DNA of 58,001 nt from an uncultured Collinsella sp. (GCA_937995345.1 CALKKS010000026.1:1-58001); one strand, 5' to 3'; positions 41,225 to 49,851 are shown, counted from the first letter of the stretch. The notes: generated by a model not told the origin, from the letters alone. Numbers and translations are program-made.

Positions 41225-41296
41225 TATGCGGCGGCACCCAAGGCGGGCGTAGTAGAATCTGAACCACCATATCGCCCCGTACAAAAGGAGATTCCC

Positions 41297-41545
41297 ATGC
41301 ATGACGTTGGAATGAACATGAGCCAGCTTGCCATGAGCGTCAAGCAGGTCGACGACACCATTGAGCTCGCTCACGAGTGGAGCCATCAGCTGCTGCATGC
41401 GACCGAGAACTTTGACATGGAGCGCATTGGCGCCAAGCTCGAAGCCGCCATGTCTGCGCTGCACGAGGCGCACGATGCGCTCGAGGGCTACGAGGAGGCC
41501 ATCGAGGCAGATCACAACTCCGTCGGCTCCGTGAAGCTGGTGTAA
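41297..41545 (+). CDS. Small acidic helical protein upstream of nikR
   Basis: 82 residues, predicted almost all helical (SVKQVDDTIELAHEWSHQLL, then KLEAAMSALHEAHDALEGYE), rich in histidine and acidic residues. No family recognised. AAAGGAG lies 7 bases before the ATG. The stop is 1 base before the nikR GTG start, so the two are co-transcribed and probably translationally coupled. The histidine content and place beside nikR and hyp genes suggest a link to nickel handling, which is inference only. Confidence 0.7.
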   Translation: MHDVGMNMSQLAMSVKQVDDTIELAHEWSHQLLHATENFDMERIGAKLEAAMSALHEAHDALEGYEEAIEADHNSVGSVKLV

Positions 41546-41546
41546 C

Positions 41547-42035
41547 GTGGCCGAGCACGAGCATGATCACGGTGTGGATGACGATGCGAGCTGCCGCTGC
41601 AGCGGCTCCAGCTCCGAGCTGGTCCGCTTTTCGGTCACCGCGCCCGACGACCTGCTGCGCCGCTTTGACGAGCAAATCGCGCGCCGCGGTGACGTGGCTA
41701 ACCGATCCGAGGCCGTACGCGATCTGATTCGCGCCTCGATCGCCAAGGAGCAGATGCGCACGCCCGACGAGCAGGTCATCGGTTCGCTCACCATGATCTA
41801 TGACCACCATACCGGCGATCTGACGCGCCGTCTGGACGAGGTGCAGCACGACTATACCGACGAGATTGTCTCGACCATGCACGTGCATCTGGACCACCAC
41901 AACTGTCTGGAGATTCTGGCGCTCAAGGGTCGCGGCGAACGCGTCTACGAGCTGGCAGACCGCTTGCTGGGCCTGCGCGGCGTTAAGCACGGCGAGCTCA
42001 CGTGTGCAGCCACCGGGCAAAGTCTAGAACTGTAG
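41547..42035 (+). CDS. nikR: Nickel-responsive regulator NikR
   Basis: 162 residues. A ribbon-helix-helix DNA-binding domain (about 24-70: LVRFSVTAPDDLLRRFDEQI, NRSEAVRDLIR) precedes an ACT-like nickel domain. All four high-affinity nickel ligands are present with canonical spacing: His101, His112, His114 and Cys120 (MHVHLDHHNC). The N-terminus has an extra His/Cys-rich tail (HEHDHGVDDDASCRC) not usual in the family, which may bind metal. The GTG start follows directly after the previous stop. It precedes hypF-hypC-hypD-hypE on the same strand, separated from hypF by a hairpin repeat. Confidence 0.94.
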   Translation: MAEHEHDHGVDDDASCRCSGSSSELVRFSVTAPDDLLRRFDEQIARRGDVANRSEAVRDLIRASIAKEQMRTPDEQVIGSLTMIYDHHTGDLTRRLDEVQHDYTDEIVSTMHVHLDHHNCLEILALKGRGERVYELADRLLGLRGVKHGELTCAATGQSLEL

Positions 42036-42043
42036 CGCACCTG

Positions 42044-42113
42044 CCAAAAAGGGACAGGTTTGTTTTGGCAGGTCTAACGTTTTACCTACCAAAATAAACC
42101 TGTCCCTTTTTGG
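42044..42113. repeat. 30-bp-arm inverted repeat containing AAAGGGACAGGTTT
   Basis: Arms 42044-42073 and 42084-42113 pair with two mismatches, both tolerable as G-U, around 10 bases. A right-half relative lies at 50115-50143. It fills the gap between nikR and hypF and could reduce read-through. Confidence 0.8.
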
Positions 42114-42137
42114 TCGGTTTTGATGAGGGAGAGCCGC

Positions 42138-44597
42138 ATGCGACATGTGCATATCCATGTAACGGGCATTGTGCAGGGCGTTGGCATGCGGCCATTTGTG
42201 TATCGCGAGGCTATGGCGCATGGCATTTGCGGCTGGGTGCTCAATGCGGGCGATGGCGTGCACATCGAGGCGCATGCTTCGGTCGAGGCACTCGACGGCT
42301 TTGTCGCCGCGCTGTCGGAGCACGCGCCGGCCGCGGCCCGCGTTGAGCATGTCGCTGTTGCAGACCTGGAGCCCCACACTTGGGATGCCGACGATGAGCA
42401 GGTCTTTCGTATCGTAGCGTCGCAGGATCAGACCGCGCACACGACGCTCATCTCCCCCGATATCGCCACCTGTGACGACTGCCTGCGCGAACTGTTCGAC
42501 CCCACCGACCGACGCTATCACTACCCCTTTATCAACTGCACCAACTGCGGGCCGCGCTTTACCATCATCCGGTCGCTGCCTTATGACCGAGCGGCCACGT
42601 CGATGGATTGCTTCCCCATGTGCCCCGAGTGCGCCGCAGAGTATGGCGACCCGTTTGACCGGCGCTTTCATGCGCAGCCCGATGCCTGCTTTGACTGCGG
42701 GCCACATATTACCTGGCGCGAGGCGGCGGGCGACATGGAGCTCGAGGGCTCGGGGGCGACGCCAGCCGTCGGCAGCACGCGCGAAACCAGCGATGCCATT
42801 ATTGACCGCTGTGTCGAGCTGCTGGCCAGCGGCGGTATTGTCGCCATCAAGGGCCTGGGCGGATTCCATCTGGCCTGCAACGCCGCCAATGAGCAGGCGG
42901 TGGTCGAGCTGCGCCGTCGTAAGCGCCGCAGCAACAAGCCGCTTGCCGTTATGGTACGCAGCCTTGCCGATACTGAACGCCTGTGCCATGTCGATGATGC
43001 CGAGCGCGGCTTGCTGGCCGGCAGCATTCGCCCCATTGTGCTGTTACGCCGCCGCGTGACCGGCAACGACACCCACGGCTCCCCCAACGCCCTCGAACTC
43101 GCGCCATCCGTCGCGCACGACTTGCCCGAGCTTGGCGTCATGCTCCCCTATACACCGCTCCAGCATCTGCTGCTTGCAGCTGCCGCGTCGCATGACATAC
43201 GCGCGCTGGTCATGACCAGCGGAAACCTGAGCGAAGAGCCCATCGAGACCGACGATGCCCTTGCATGGGAACATCTTGTTGCCACCGGCATCGCCGACGC
43301 GCTACTTGGCAATGACCGTGCGATTCTCTCACGCTATGACGACTCCGTGGTGCGTGTGGTCGACGGCACCGTCATGCCTGTGCGTCGCGCACGCGGATAT
43401 GCGCCGCAGCCGTTGCCGCTGCCGGCGCTCGACGGCACTGCACCCTGCGTGCTCGCCTGCGGGCCGCAGCAAAAAGCGACGATCGCATTCACGCGCGAGG
43501 ACGCGAACGGCGAGGCGGCCTGTTTTGTGTCGCAGCATATCGGCGATGTTGAAAACGGCGAGACCTTCGATGCTTGGAGCGCCGCCCGCGCACGTCTAGA
43601 AAACCTCTTTGACCTGACGCCTGCCGCCCTGGCATGCGACATGCATCCCAGCTATCTGTCAAGCCAGTGGGCGCGCGAACAGGCGCAGAAACAGGGCATG
43701 CCGCTTGTTGAGGTTCAACATCATCATGCGCACATCGCGAGCGTAATGGCAGAGGCGATTGTCGCTGGCCGGCTTGCACCCGATGCACGCGTCCTCGGTA
43801 TTGCCTTCGATGGTACAGGTGACGGCACCGACGGCACCATATGGGGCGGTGAGTTTCTTATCGCCGGCCTTGCCGATTTTGAACGCGCCGCGCACCTGCG
43901 CGCCTGGGCGCTGCCAGGCGGTGCCGCATCCGTGCGCGATGCCCGGCGCAATGCCTTTGCCCTGCTGAGCGAGCTCAGCCTGCTCGAGCACCCGGGTGCC
44001 GCGGGGCTATTGGGCACCCTCGACGAGCAAACGCGCAGCGTGACAGCTACCATGATCGAGCGCGGCATCAACAGCCCGCGTACCAGTAGCATGGGGCGTC
44101 TCTTTGATGCCGCGTCAGCGATTCTGGGCATCTGCGGCAAGGCAACCTACGAGGGCGAACCCGCCATAGAACTCGAAGCCGCCGCCTGGTGCGCGCTCGG
44201 CGGTATGGCCGTTCGTCTCGACGGCAATCATACAGGCGTATTCACGTCTGCCGACGACTCCCCCATCTTGGAACCCCAACCGCTCATCGAAGCTCTTCTG
44301 AATGGAATCGAGGCAGGCGCGCCGGCCGACCGGCTCGCCCTCGGGTTTCACATCGCCATTACGCACGCTACGACCCACATCGCACGCGAAATCTGCGCGC
44401 GCGAAGGCATCGATACCGTCGCGCTCTCGGGCGGTGTGTTCATGAACCGGCTTTTGCTTCAGCTCCTTACCCACGAACTCAAAGACGCCGGTCTTGCCGT
44501 CTTGGTCCCCCACGCCGTGCCCGTCAACGACGGCTGCATCGCCTACGGTCAGGCCGCCATCGCTCTCGCTCGCCTCGCGCAGGCAGCATCGCGATAG
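42138..44597 (+). CDS. hypF: Carbamoyltransferase HypF
   Basis: 819 residues. Domain order: acylphosphatase (about 1-90, VTGIVQGVGMRPFVYREAM), zinc fingers (CDDC...CTNCGPRF and CPEC...CFDCG, about 105-185), a YrdC-like domain (about 200-390, IVAIKGLGGFHLACNA), and a Kae1-like domain with VQHHHAHIASVMAE and DGTGDGTDGTIWGGEF. It transfers the carbamoyl group from carbamoyl phosphate to the HypE C-terminal cysteine for cyanide synthesis in [NiFe] hydrogenase. GGGAG lies 6 bases before the ATG at 42138. A 130-base gap separates it from hypC. Confidence 0.96.
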   Translation: MRHVHIHVTGIVQGVGMRPFVYREAMAHGICGWVLNAGDGVHIEAHASVEALDGFVAALSEHAPAAARVEHVAVADLEPHTWDADDEQVFRIVASQDQTAHTTLISPDIATCDDCLRELFDPTDRRYHYPFINCTNCGPRFTIIRSLPYDRAATSMDCFPMCPECAAEYGDPFDRRFHAQPDACFDCGPHITWREAAGDMELEGSGATPAVGSTRETSDAIIDRCVELLASGGIVAIKGLGGFHLACNAANEQAVVELRRRKRRSNKPLAVMVRSLADTERLCHVDDAERGLLAGSIRPIVLLRRRVTGNDTHGSPNALELAPSVAHDLPELGVMLPYTPLQHLLLAAAASHDIRALVMTSGNLSEEPIETDDALAWEHLVATGIADALLGNDRAILSRYDDSVVRVVDGTVMPVRRARGYAPQPLPLPALDGTAPCVLACGPQQKATIAFTREDANGEAACFVSQHIGDVENGETFDAWSAARARLENLFDLTPAALACDMHPSYLSSQWAREQAQKQGMPLVEVQHHHAHIASVMAEAIVAGRLAPDARVLGIAFDGTGDGTDGTIWGGEFLIAGLADFERAAHLRAWALPGGAASVRDARRNAFALLSELSLLEHPGAAGLLGTLDEQTRSVTATMIERGINSPRTSSMGRLFDAASAILGICGKATYEGEPAIELEAAAWCALGGMAVRLDGNHTGVFTSADDSPILEPQPLIEALLNGIEAGAPADRLALGFHIAITHATTHIAREICAREGIDTVALSGGVFMNRLLLQLLTHELKDAGLAVLVPHAVPVNDGCIAYGQAAIALARLAQAASR

Positions 44598-44727
44598 GCT
44601 GTTTGCCAGCCTGCGCGCCGCCGTCTCACAGGTGTAACGCGTTTGCTCGTGACTCCCGCGAGCGCTACCATCAACTGATGGGTAATTAGGCGCCTATCCA
44701 GCGCAAAACGTATAAAAGGGGAACATT

Positions 44728-44988
44728 ATGTGCCTTGCCGTTCCCGGTAAAGTGGTCAAACGCGACGACGACCTTAAGGCGACCGTCGACATGATGGGCA
44801 TCGAGCGCCCCGTTTCGCTGCGCCTCGTGCCGACGGCACAGGTAGGCGACTATATTCTCGTGCACGCCGGCTTTGGCATTCAGATTGTCGACGAGCAGGA
44901 GGCCCAAGAGACACTCGAGCTCGTCAATACCATGACCGAGCTGGCCGAAGAGGACCAGCTCGCCACCAACCCGGCCGAGGCATACTAG
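44728..44988 (+). CDS. hypC: Hydrogenase maturation chaperone HypC
   Basis: 86 residues beginning MCLAVPGKVV with the essential Cys2. It carries the Fe(CN)2CO intermediate together with HypD to the hydrogenase large subunit. AAAGGGGAAC precedes the ATG. Its stop TAG shares one base with the GTG start of hypD. Confidence 0.95.
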   Translation: MCLAVPGKVVKRDDDLKATVDMMGIERPVSLRLVPTAQVGDYILVHAGFGIQIVDEQEAQETLELVNTMTELAEEDQLATNPAEAY

Positions 44989-46100
44989 TGGCGGCGGCGC
45001 AGCCGGTTCGCTCCGGTATCGACTTTTCGGCATTTCGCGACCCCAAACTGGCTCGCGAGCTCATCGATCGTATTCATGAGCTTATCGGCAACCGCAGCAT
45101 CAACCTTATGGAAGTCTGCGGCACGCATACCGTGAGCATTGGCCGCTATGGCTTTCGCTCCATTATGCCGACGGGACTCAAACTGTTAAGCGGCCCGGGG
45201 TGCCCCGTTTGCGTCACCGCCAACCGCGACATCGATCACGCAATCGCGCTTTCCAACATGGACGGCGCCATCATCACCACCTTTGGCGACATGATGCGCG
45301 TGCCCGGATCGTCCACCTCGCTTGCCGCGCAAAAGGCCGCGGGGCGCGACATCCGCATCGTCTACTCTCCGCTCGACGCACTCGACATTGCCGAGCAAAA
45401 TCCCGAACGCCCGGTCATCTTTATGGGCGTCGGCTTTGAGACCACAACGCCCACCATTGCCGCCGCTATCCTGGAGGCCGACGCGCGCGGGCTCCATAAC
45501 TTCTCGGTCTACTGTGCCCACAAGACCACGCCGCCGGCTCTGCGTGCGATCTCCAACGACCCCGAGACGACCATCGACGGCTTTATCCTGCCTGGCCACG
45601 TCGCTACCATCACAGGCCTGGCACCCTTTGGGTTTTTGGTCGATGAGTTCGAGACCCCCGGCGTAGTCACCGGGTTTGAGCCGGTCGATATTTTGCAGGG
45701 CATCTGCATGCTGGTCCAGATGGTTGTCGAGCACAGGCCCGCAATCGACAACGCCTACCGCCGTGGCGTCAATGCGGACGGCAATCCCGTAGCGCGCCAT
45801 CTGGTCGAGCAGGTATTTGAGCCGTGCAACACCACGTGGCGCGGACTGGGACCGATTGCCAACTCGGGTCTTTCCATCCGGCCCGAATTCGCGCGCTTTG
45901 ATGCCGGCGCCCGCTTTGACGTGCCCGTTGAGGCGACGGTCGAGCCACGCGGGTGCCGCTGCGGCGACGTGCTGCGCGGTGCCATCACGCCGAGCGACTG
46001 CCCGCTGTTCGGCCACGCATGTACGCCCGAACACCCTGTCGGACCGTGCATGGTGAGCTCTGAGGGCAGTTGCGCGGCGTACTTTAGATACAGCGACTAA
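44988..46100 (+). CDS. hypD: Hydrogenase maturation protein HypD
   Basis: 370 residues. It contains the conserved cysteine motifs MEVCGTHTVSIGRYGF, SGPGCPVC and the C-terminal Fe-S group (GCRCGDVLRG, DCPLFGHACTP, GPCMVSSEGSCAAY). It scaffolds assembly of the iron-cyanide-CO unit with HypC and HypE. The GTG start overlaps the hypC stop by one base, so translation is coupled. Length is usual for the family. Confidence 0.96.
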   Translation: MAAAQPVRSGIDFSAFRDPKLARELIDRIHELIGNRSINLMEVCGTHTVSIGRYGFRSIMPTGLKLLSGPGCPVCVTANRDIDHAIALSNMDGAIITTFGDMMRVPGSSTSLAAQKAAGRDIRIVYSPLDALDIAEQNPERPVIFMGVGFETTTPTIAAAILEADARGLHNFSVYCAHKTTPPALRAISNDPETTIDGFILPGHVATITGLAPFGFLVDEFETPGVVTGFEPVDILQGICMLVQMVVEHRPAIDNAYRRGVNADGNPVARHLVEQVFEPCNTTWRGLGPIANSGLSIRPEFARFDAGARFDVPVEATVEPRGCRCGDVLRGAITPSDCPLFGHACTPEHPVGPCMVSSEGSCAAYFRYSD

Positions 46101-46148
46101 CTCGGACGCACCCGCACGCTGACACCACCCACGATTGGAGTTTTCGAT

Positions 46149-47183
46149 ATGTCCCGTACTGCCACCGATAGCACTGTCCTGCTGGGCCACGGCTCCGGCG
46201 GCCAGATGATGAAGCGCATTATCGATGAGGTCTTTCTGGATGCCTTTGGGTCGCCCGAGCTGCTTGCGGGCAACGATGCTGGTGTCGCCGCGCTGCCCGC
46301 AAGCGAGCGAATCGCCATGTCGACCGACAGCTTTGTGGTAACGCCGCAGTTCTTCCCCGGCGGCAATATCGGCCGCCTCGCCGTATGCGGAACCGTCAAC
46401 GACGTCGCGACCTCGGGCGCTAACGTGCGCTACCTCTCATGCGGCTTTATCCTCGAAGAGGGCTATCCCATGGACAAGCTGCGCCAGATCGTGCAGACCA
46501 TGGCCGAAACAGCACGCGAGGCGGGCGTGTCCATAATCACCGGCGACACCAAGGTGGTCGAGCGTGGCGGTGCCGACGGCGTCTACATCAATACCGCCGG
46601 CGTGGGCGAGGTGCCCGCGGGCGTAGCGCTCAGCGGTGCCAACTGCCGGCCCGGCGACGCCATCCTGGTATCGGGTACGCTAGGCGACCACGGCATCGCC
46701 ATCATGAGCCAGCGCGAGGGCTTGGCGTTTTCGAGCAGCATCGAAAGCGATGCTGCGCCGCTCAATCATCTGATTGCCGACGTGCTCGCCGCCGCCCCCG
46801 ACACCCGCTGCTTCCGCGACCCCACGCGCGGCGGCCTGGCATCCACGCTCAACGAGTTTGCCCAGGCCAGCGGCGTTGCCATGGAGATCGACGAGGATGC
46901 CGTGCCCGTGCGCCCCGACGTACAGGCGGCATGCGAGATGCTCGGTTACGACGTTCTGCAGGTGGCAAACGAGGGCAAGATGATTGCCGTGGTGCCGGCC
47001 GAGCAGGCCGATGCCGCGCTGGCCGCCATGCGCGCCGCCCGCTACGGCGAAAATGCCGCCATCATCGGTCGCGTACTGCCACTTGCCGAGGGCGCCCGTC
47101 CCGCCGTGCGCGTGCGGACCGGCTGGGGATCGACCCGCATCCTCGACATGCTCGTAGGAGAGCAGCTGCCCAGGATTTGCTAG
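46149..47183 (+). CDS. hypE: Hydrogenase maturation protein HypE
   Basis: 344 residues of the AIR synthase-like fold. It has the N-terminal GHGSGGQMMKRIIDEVF, a DSFVVTPQFFPGGNIG nucleotide region, and ends PRIC, providing the C-terminal cysteine that is carbamoylated by HypF and dehydrated to thiocyanate. TTGGAG lies 8 bases before the ATG. It closes the hyp group; a HAD phosphatase follows 123 bases later. Confidence 0.96.
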   Translation: MSRTATDSTVLLGHGSGGQMMKRIIDEVFLDAFGSPELLAGNDAGVAALPASERIAMSTDSFVVTPQFFPGGNIGRLAVCGTVNDVATSGANVRYLSCGFILEEGYPMDKLRQIVQTMAETAREAGVSIITGDTKVVERGGADGVYINTAGVGEVPAGVALSGANCRPGDAILVSGTLGDHGIAIMSQREGLAFSSSIESDAAPLNHLIADVLAAAPDTRCFRDPTRGGLASTLNEFAQASGVAMEIDEDAVPVRPDVQAACEMLGYDVLQVANEGKMIAVVPAEQADAALAAMRAARYGENAAIIGRVLPLAEGARPAVRVRTGWGSTRILDMLVGEQLPRIC

Positions 47184-47306
47184 GGCGGAACCGCACGGTC
47201 GGTGCGATGCGGCTTGATATCCCTGGAGATGTTCAGATTCCGAGCACGCCCGACGCGGAAGCCCAGTATTATGGGGTGCGTTTTAAACCCAATGACGGGA
47301 GCTTTC

Positions 47307-47975
47307 ATGGCAGCAGCTTTTTCCCATGTGATTTTTGATTTAGACGGCACCATCCTTAACACGCTCGAGGACCTGGCAGCCGCCGGCAACCACACCTGCG
47401 AGATGCACGGCTGGCCCACGTTTGCCGTGGACGAGTACCGCTACAAGGTGGGAAACGGCATGCTCAAGCTGGTCGAGCGCTTTATGCCCGCCGAGTACGC
47501 GGGCGACGGCCGCATGTTTGAGCAGACGCTTGCCGAGTTTAGGGCCTATTACGGCGAGCACAAGGAGGACCATACCTCACCCTACGCCGGCACGATTGAG
47601 ATGCTCGACCGTCTGCGCGCAGCGGGCGTTCAGCTTGCCGTGCTCACCAACAAGGACCATATTTCGGCAGCCCCGCTTATCGAGAAATACTTTGGTTCCG
47701 AGCGCTTTGCGCTGGTGCAAGGCCGTGTCGATGCGTTTCCGCCTAAGCCCGAAGCACCCGTCACGCTGCATGTGATGGAGGAGCTGGGCGCCGATCCGGC
47801 AACCACGCTCTATGTGGGCGATTCCAATGTCGATGTTCTGACCGGCCACAACGCCGGCCTTAAGAGCGCGGGCGTCAGCTGGGGCTTCCGCGGCCGTGCA
47901 GAGCTCGAAGCAGCCGGCGCCGACTACGTGGTGGACACGCAGGAAGAGCTCACGGCGCTTATCTTGGGCGAGTAA
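47307..47975 (+). CDS. HAD-superfamily phosphatase, phosphoglycolate phosphatase-like
   Basis: 222 residues. HAD motif I is FDLDGTILNT with nucleophile and acid aspartates, motif II TNK, and motif III/IV KPEAP and VGDSNVDVLTGHNAG; the helical cap lies between motifs I and II. This fits Gph-type phosphatases, whose true substrate is uncertain without testing. GGGAG is 5 bases before the ATG at 47307. It follows hypE on the same strand and may be co-transcribed, though no functional tie is evident. Confidence 0.88.
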   Translation: MAAAFSHVIFDLDGTILNTLEDLAAAGNHTCEMHGWPTFAVDEYRYKVGNGMLKLVERFMPAEYAGDGRMFEQTLAEFRAYYGEHKEDHTSPYAGTIEMLDRLRAAGVQLAVLTNKDHISAAPLIEKYFGSERFALVQGRVDAFPPKPEAPVTLHVMEELGADPATTLYVGDSNVDVLTGHNAGLKSAGVSWGFRGRAELEAAGADYVVDTQEELTALILGE

Positions 47976-48016
47976 CAGAACCGTCTCTCAACACAGCCGT
48001 ATCGATTCTGTCGCAC

Positions 48017-48187
48017 GGAAAGCGTGTCCCGTTTTGGAGCTCTGGAACGGGACGCGCTTTCCGCTTGAGCCCCATCGGGGAAACGGCATCCCGTTTCGGA
48101 GCAATATTCCGGGTCGCACTTTCCGCAACCCACCCCATCCGGAAACCGCGACCCACTATTCGGCCAAAAACCGGGTCGCATTTTCCC
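48017..48187. repeat. Array of alternating inverted motifs (6 units, 32/30-bp rhythm)
   Basis: GGAAAnCGnGnCCC-type units start at 48017, 48079 and 48141, and inverted GGGnCGCnnTTTCC-type units at 48049, 48111 and 48173. The steps are exactly 32, 30, 32, 30 and 32 bases. Flanking text such as GAGCCCCAT also recurs and is shared with the array at 832-1030. The array is in the gap after the HAD phosphatase gene. Confidence 0.8.
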
Positions 48188-48210
48188 GACCACCCGATGC
48201 AACGCTGGTG

Positions 48211-48258
48211 CAAGGAGTGTCCCCAACTGCCGGCAGAAAAGGAACGTCCCCAACTGCC
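48211..48258. repeat. GTCCCCAACTGCC repeat, copy 1
   Basis: AAGGAGTGTCCCCAACTGCC followed by GGCAGAAAAGGAACGTCCCC and AACTGCC. The core motif is present twice, 28 bases apart. Near-identical copies are at 51953-52000 and 57897-57945. Confidence 0.8.
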
Positions 48259-48263
48259 ACCCA

Positions 48264-48322
48264 CGGGAGATTATCCACCCTCATTCTGCGGGTACTCATT
48301 TAAGCCTGTCCCCAATGAGTAC
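48264..48322. repeat. Right half of the GTGGATAATCTCCC repeat with attached stem
   Basis: GGGAGATTATCCACCCTCAT and the stem ACTCATT...AATGAGT correspond to 21427-21484; the left arm is absent, so this copy is truncated. Confidence 0.75.
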
Positions 48323-48360
48323 CATGGCAACGCCGCAGGCAGAGGACGGACAGCGAGCGA

Positions 48361-48497
48361 GCACCAGAGCGAACAAATTGGCATGAAAAGAGGACGGCAT
48401 AGACCTTCTGGTCATGCCGTCCTCTTTGAATGACAAGTTGTCGCTCTGGTGCCCGCGCAGCGTCGAGCCGTTACGGCGCTTGGTAAAACGCCGTAAC
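48361..48497 (+). ncRNA. Structured two-domain element, copy 4
   Basis: Outer stem GCACCAGAGCGA/TCGCTCTGGTGC (48361-48372 with 48441-48452), internal loop with TTGGCATGAAAAGAGG and CTTTGAATGACAAG, an apical hairpin (GACGGCAT.../ATGCCGTC), linker GCAGCGTCGAGC and second hairpin GTTACGGCG/CGCCGTAAC (48470-48497). Compared with the copy at 52044-52183 the second hairpin carries compensating base changes. It ends 3 bases from the stop codon of the convergent lipoprotein gene. On the other strand it would act as that gene's 3' end. Confidence 0.6.
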
Positions 48498-48500
48498 CCC

Positions 48501-49058
48501 CTAGCTCATCATGGCATTCATCATCTCGTTGGTTGCAGAATCGTCGGCAGACCACTCGCCGTCGTCATTGCAGGAGTACTTGAAGGTGACCTTGGTGTCC
48601 TTGGTCTTAGCAGCCTTGGTCACATCGACCATAACCTGACCGGCCATCTTGTACAGCTCGTCATCGGAAGGCATCGAATCGAGCGCGGCAACCTTCTCCT
48701 GGTACTGGGTGGCAAAATCCTCAACGATCTGGTTCATGGACTTGCAGGTAATGGTGACCTCGGCAGTCGCGGTACCCTTGTCCTCGTCGACCGTCACGTC
48801 GCCGATCTTGTAGTCAAAGCCCTCGAGATAGCCCTTGGCATACTCCTTGGGATCGATGCCCAGCTGCTCGAACTCGTCGCCCGAGGCCTCTTCCAGACCG
48901 GCGAGGAAGTCATCGCCACCGTTCTTGACCTCGTCAAACTGCGTCGTAAGATCATCGGTGATGAGCTCCTCAACCGAAGGGCCTCCGCAGCCGGAAAGCA
49001 CAACTACGCACGCGACCAGAACAGCCATCAGGGGCGCAAGCAGCAGCTTCTTCTTCAT
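48501..49058 (-). CDS. Lipoprotein of unknown function
   Basis: 185 residues. The signal peptide MKKKLLLAPLMAVLVACVVV leads to the lipobox LSGC, so the mature protein is lipid-anchored outside the membrane. The mature part is acidic, with a DUF5105-like arrangement of paired alpha/beta repeats (QLGIDPKEYAKGYLEGFDYK; KGTATAEVTITCKSMNQIVE); family assignment is tentative. The ATG at 49058 has GGGAGG 6 bases upstream; a start eight codons earlier is unsupported. Monocistronic, between a structured element and a terminator. Confidence 0.8.
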   Translation of the reverse strand: MKKKLLLAPLMAVLVACVVVLSGCGGPSVEELITDDLTTQFDEVKNGGDDFLAGLEEASGDEFEQLGIDPKEYAKGYLEGFDYKIGDVTVDEDKGTATAEVTITCKSMNQIVEDFATQYQEKVAALDSMPSDDELYKMAGQVMVDVTKAAKTKDTKVTFKYSCNDDGEWSADDSATNEMMNAMMS

Positions 49059-49237
49059 GACATTCCTCCCAACAAGCGGCACCGCGCTTCCCGACGCGGT
49101 GCACGTCGTAACAATAAGGCCATACTAGCCGATAACGAACACCCCCGGCAAAGCAAAGGCGCAATCGGCTCGATTTAACGTCCGAACGGTTTACCGGTCC
49201 GCCCAACGTGCAATAAAACGTTCCGCCGCATTGTAAT

Positions 49238-49270
49238 AAAAAAGGGCGGCCGGATAACCCGACCACCCTT
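49238..49270 (-). terminator. Terminator of the EIIA-Glc gene
   Basis: GGG-GG-CGG pairs with CCG-CC-CCC across a short ATAA loop with two small bulges, and the minus strand continues with TTTTTT. It lies 24 bases after the stop codon at 49294. Confidence 0.75.
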
Positions 49271-49293
49271 GCATATCCTTATGTTGCCGCAGT

Positions 49294-49830
49294 TTACTTG
49301 CGGACGACCTTAACGATGGCGTCACCGGCGGCGACAGCAGACTCGGCCTCGACGGCAAGCTCGACGTCGGCGAACTCGGCGGTGTTGGACACGGCCACGA
49401 CGACGCAGTCCTTGTAACCGGCAGCAGCGATCTTGGCGCGGTCGATCTTGAGCATGGGCTGACCAGCCTTGACGACGTCGTCGGCCTTGACGAAGCCCTC
49501 GAAGCCGTCGCCGTTCATGTTGACGGTATCGACGCCAACGTGCACCAGAACCTCGATGCCGCTATCGGACTGCAGGCCCACGGCGTGACCCATGGTGACG
49601 GTCACCTTGCCGTCGCAGGGAGCGTAGACCAGGTCGTCCTCGGGCCACACAGCGCAGCCCTTGCCCAGAACCTCGCCACCAAAGACGGGATCGGGCACGT
49701 CGGCCATCTTGATGACCTTGCCCTTGACAGGCGAGCACAGCACGTCGGCGCCAGCAGAAGCAGAGATAGAGGCCGGAGCAGCAGCTGCCGCGGGCTCAGC
49801 CTTCTTCTTAAACATGTCAAACAGACCCAT
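49294..49830 (-). CDS. Glucose-type PTS phosphocarrier EIIA (Crr-like)
   Basis: 178 residues. A short lead (MGLFDMFKKKAEPAAAAAPA) joins a single EIIA-Glc domain. The two active-site histidines are visible, one in GHAVGLQSDSG and the phosphorylated one in EVLVHVGVDTVNMNGDGFEG. It accepts phosphate from HPr and may serve glucose-family EIICB proteins elsewhere and act as a regulatory signal. AGGAG lies 7 bases before the ATG at 49830, so the longer frame reading upstream is not used. Monocistronic. Confidence 0.93.
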   Translation of the reverse strand: MGLFDMFKKKAEPAAAAAPASISASAGADVLCSPVKGKVIKMADVPDPVFGGEVLGKGCAVWPEDDLVYAPCDGKVTVTMGHAVGLQSDSGIEVLVHVGVDTVNMNGDGFEGFVKADDVVKAGQPMLKIDRAKIAAAGYKDCVVVAVSNTAEFADVELAVEAESAVAAGDAIVKVVRK

Positions 49831-49851
49831 ACGTTTTCTCCTCTTGATTGA

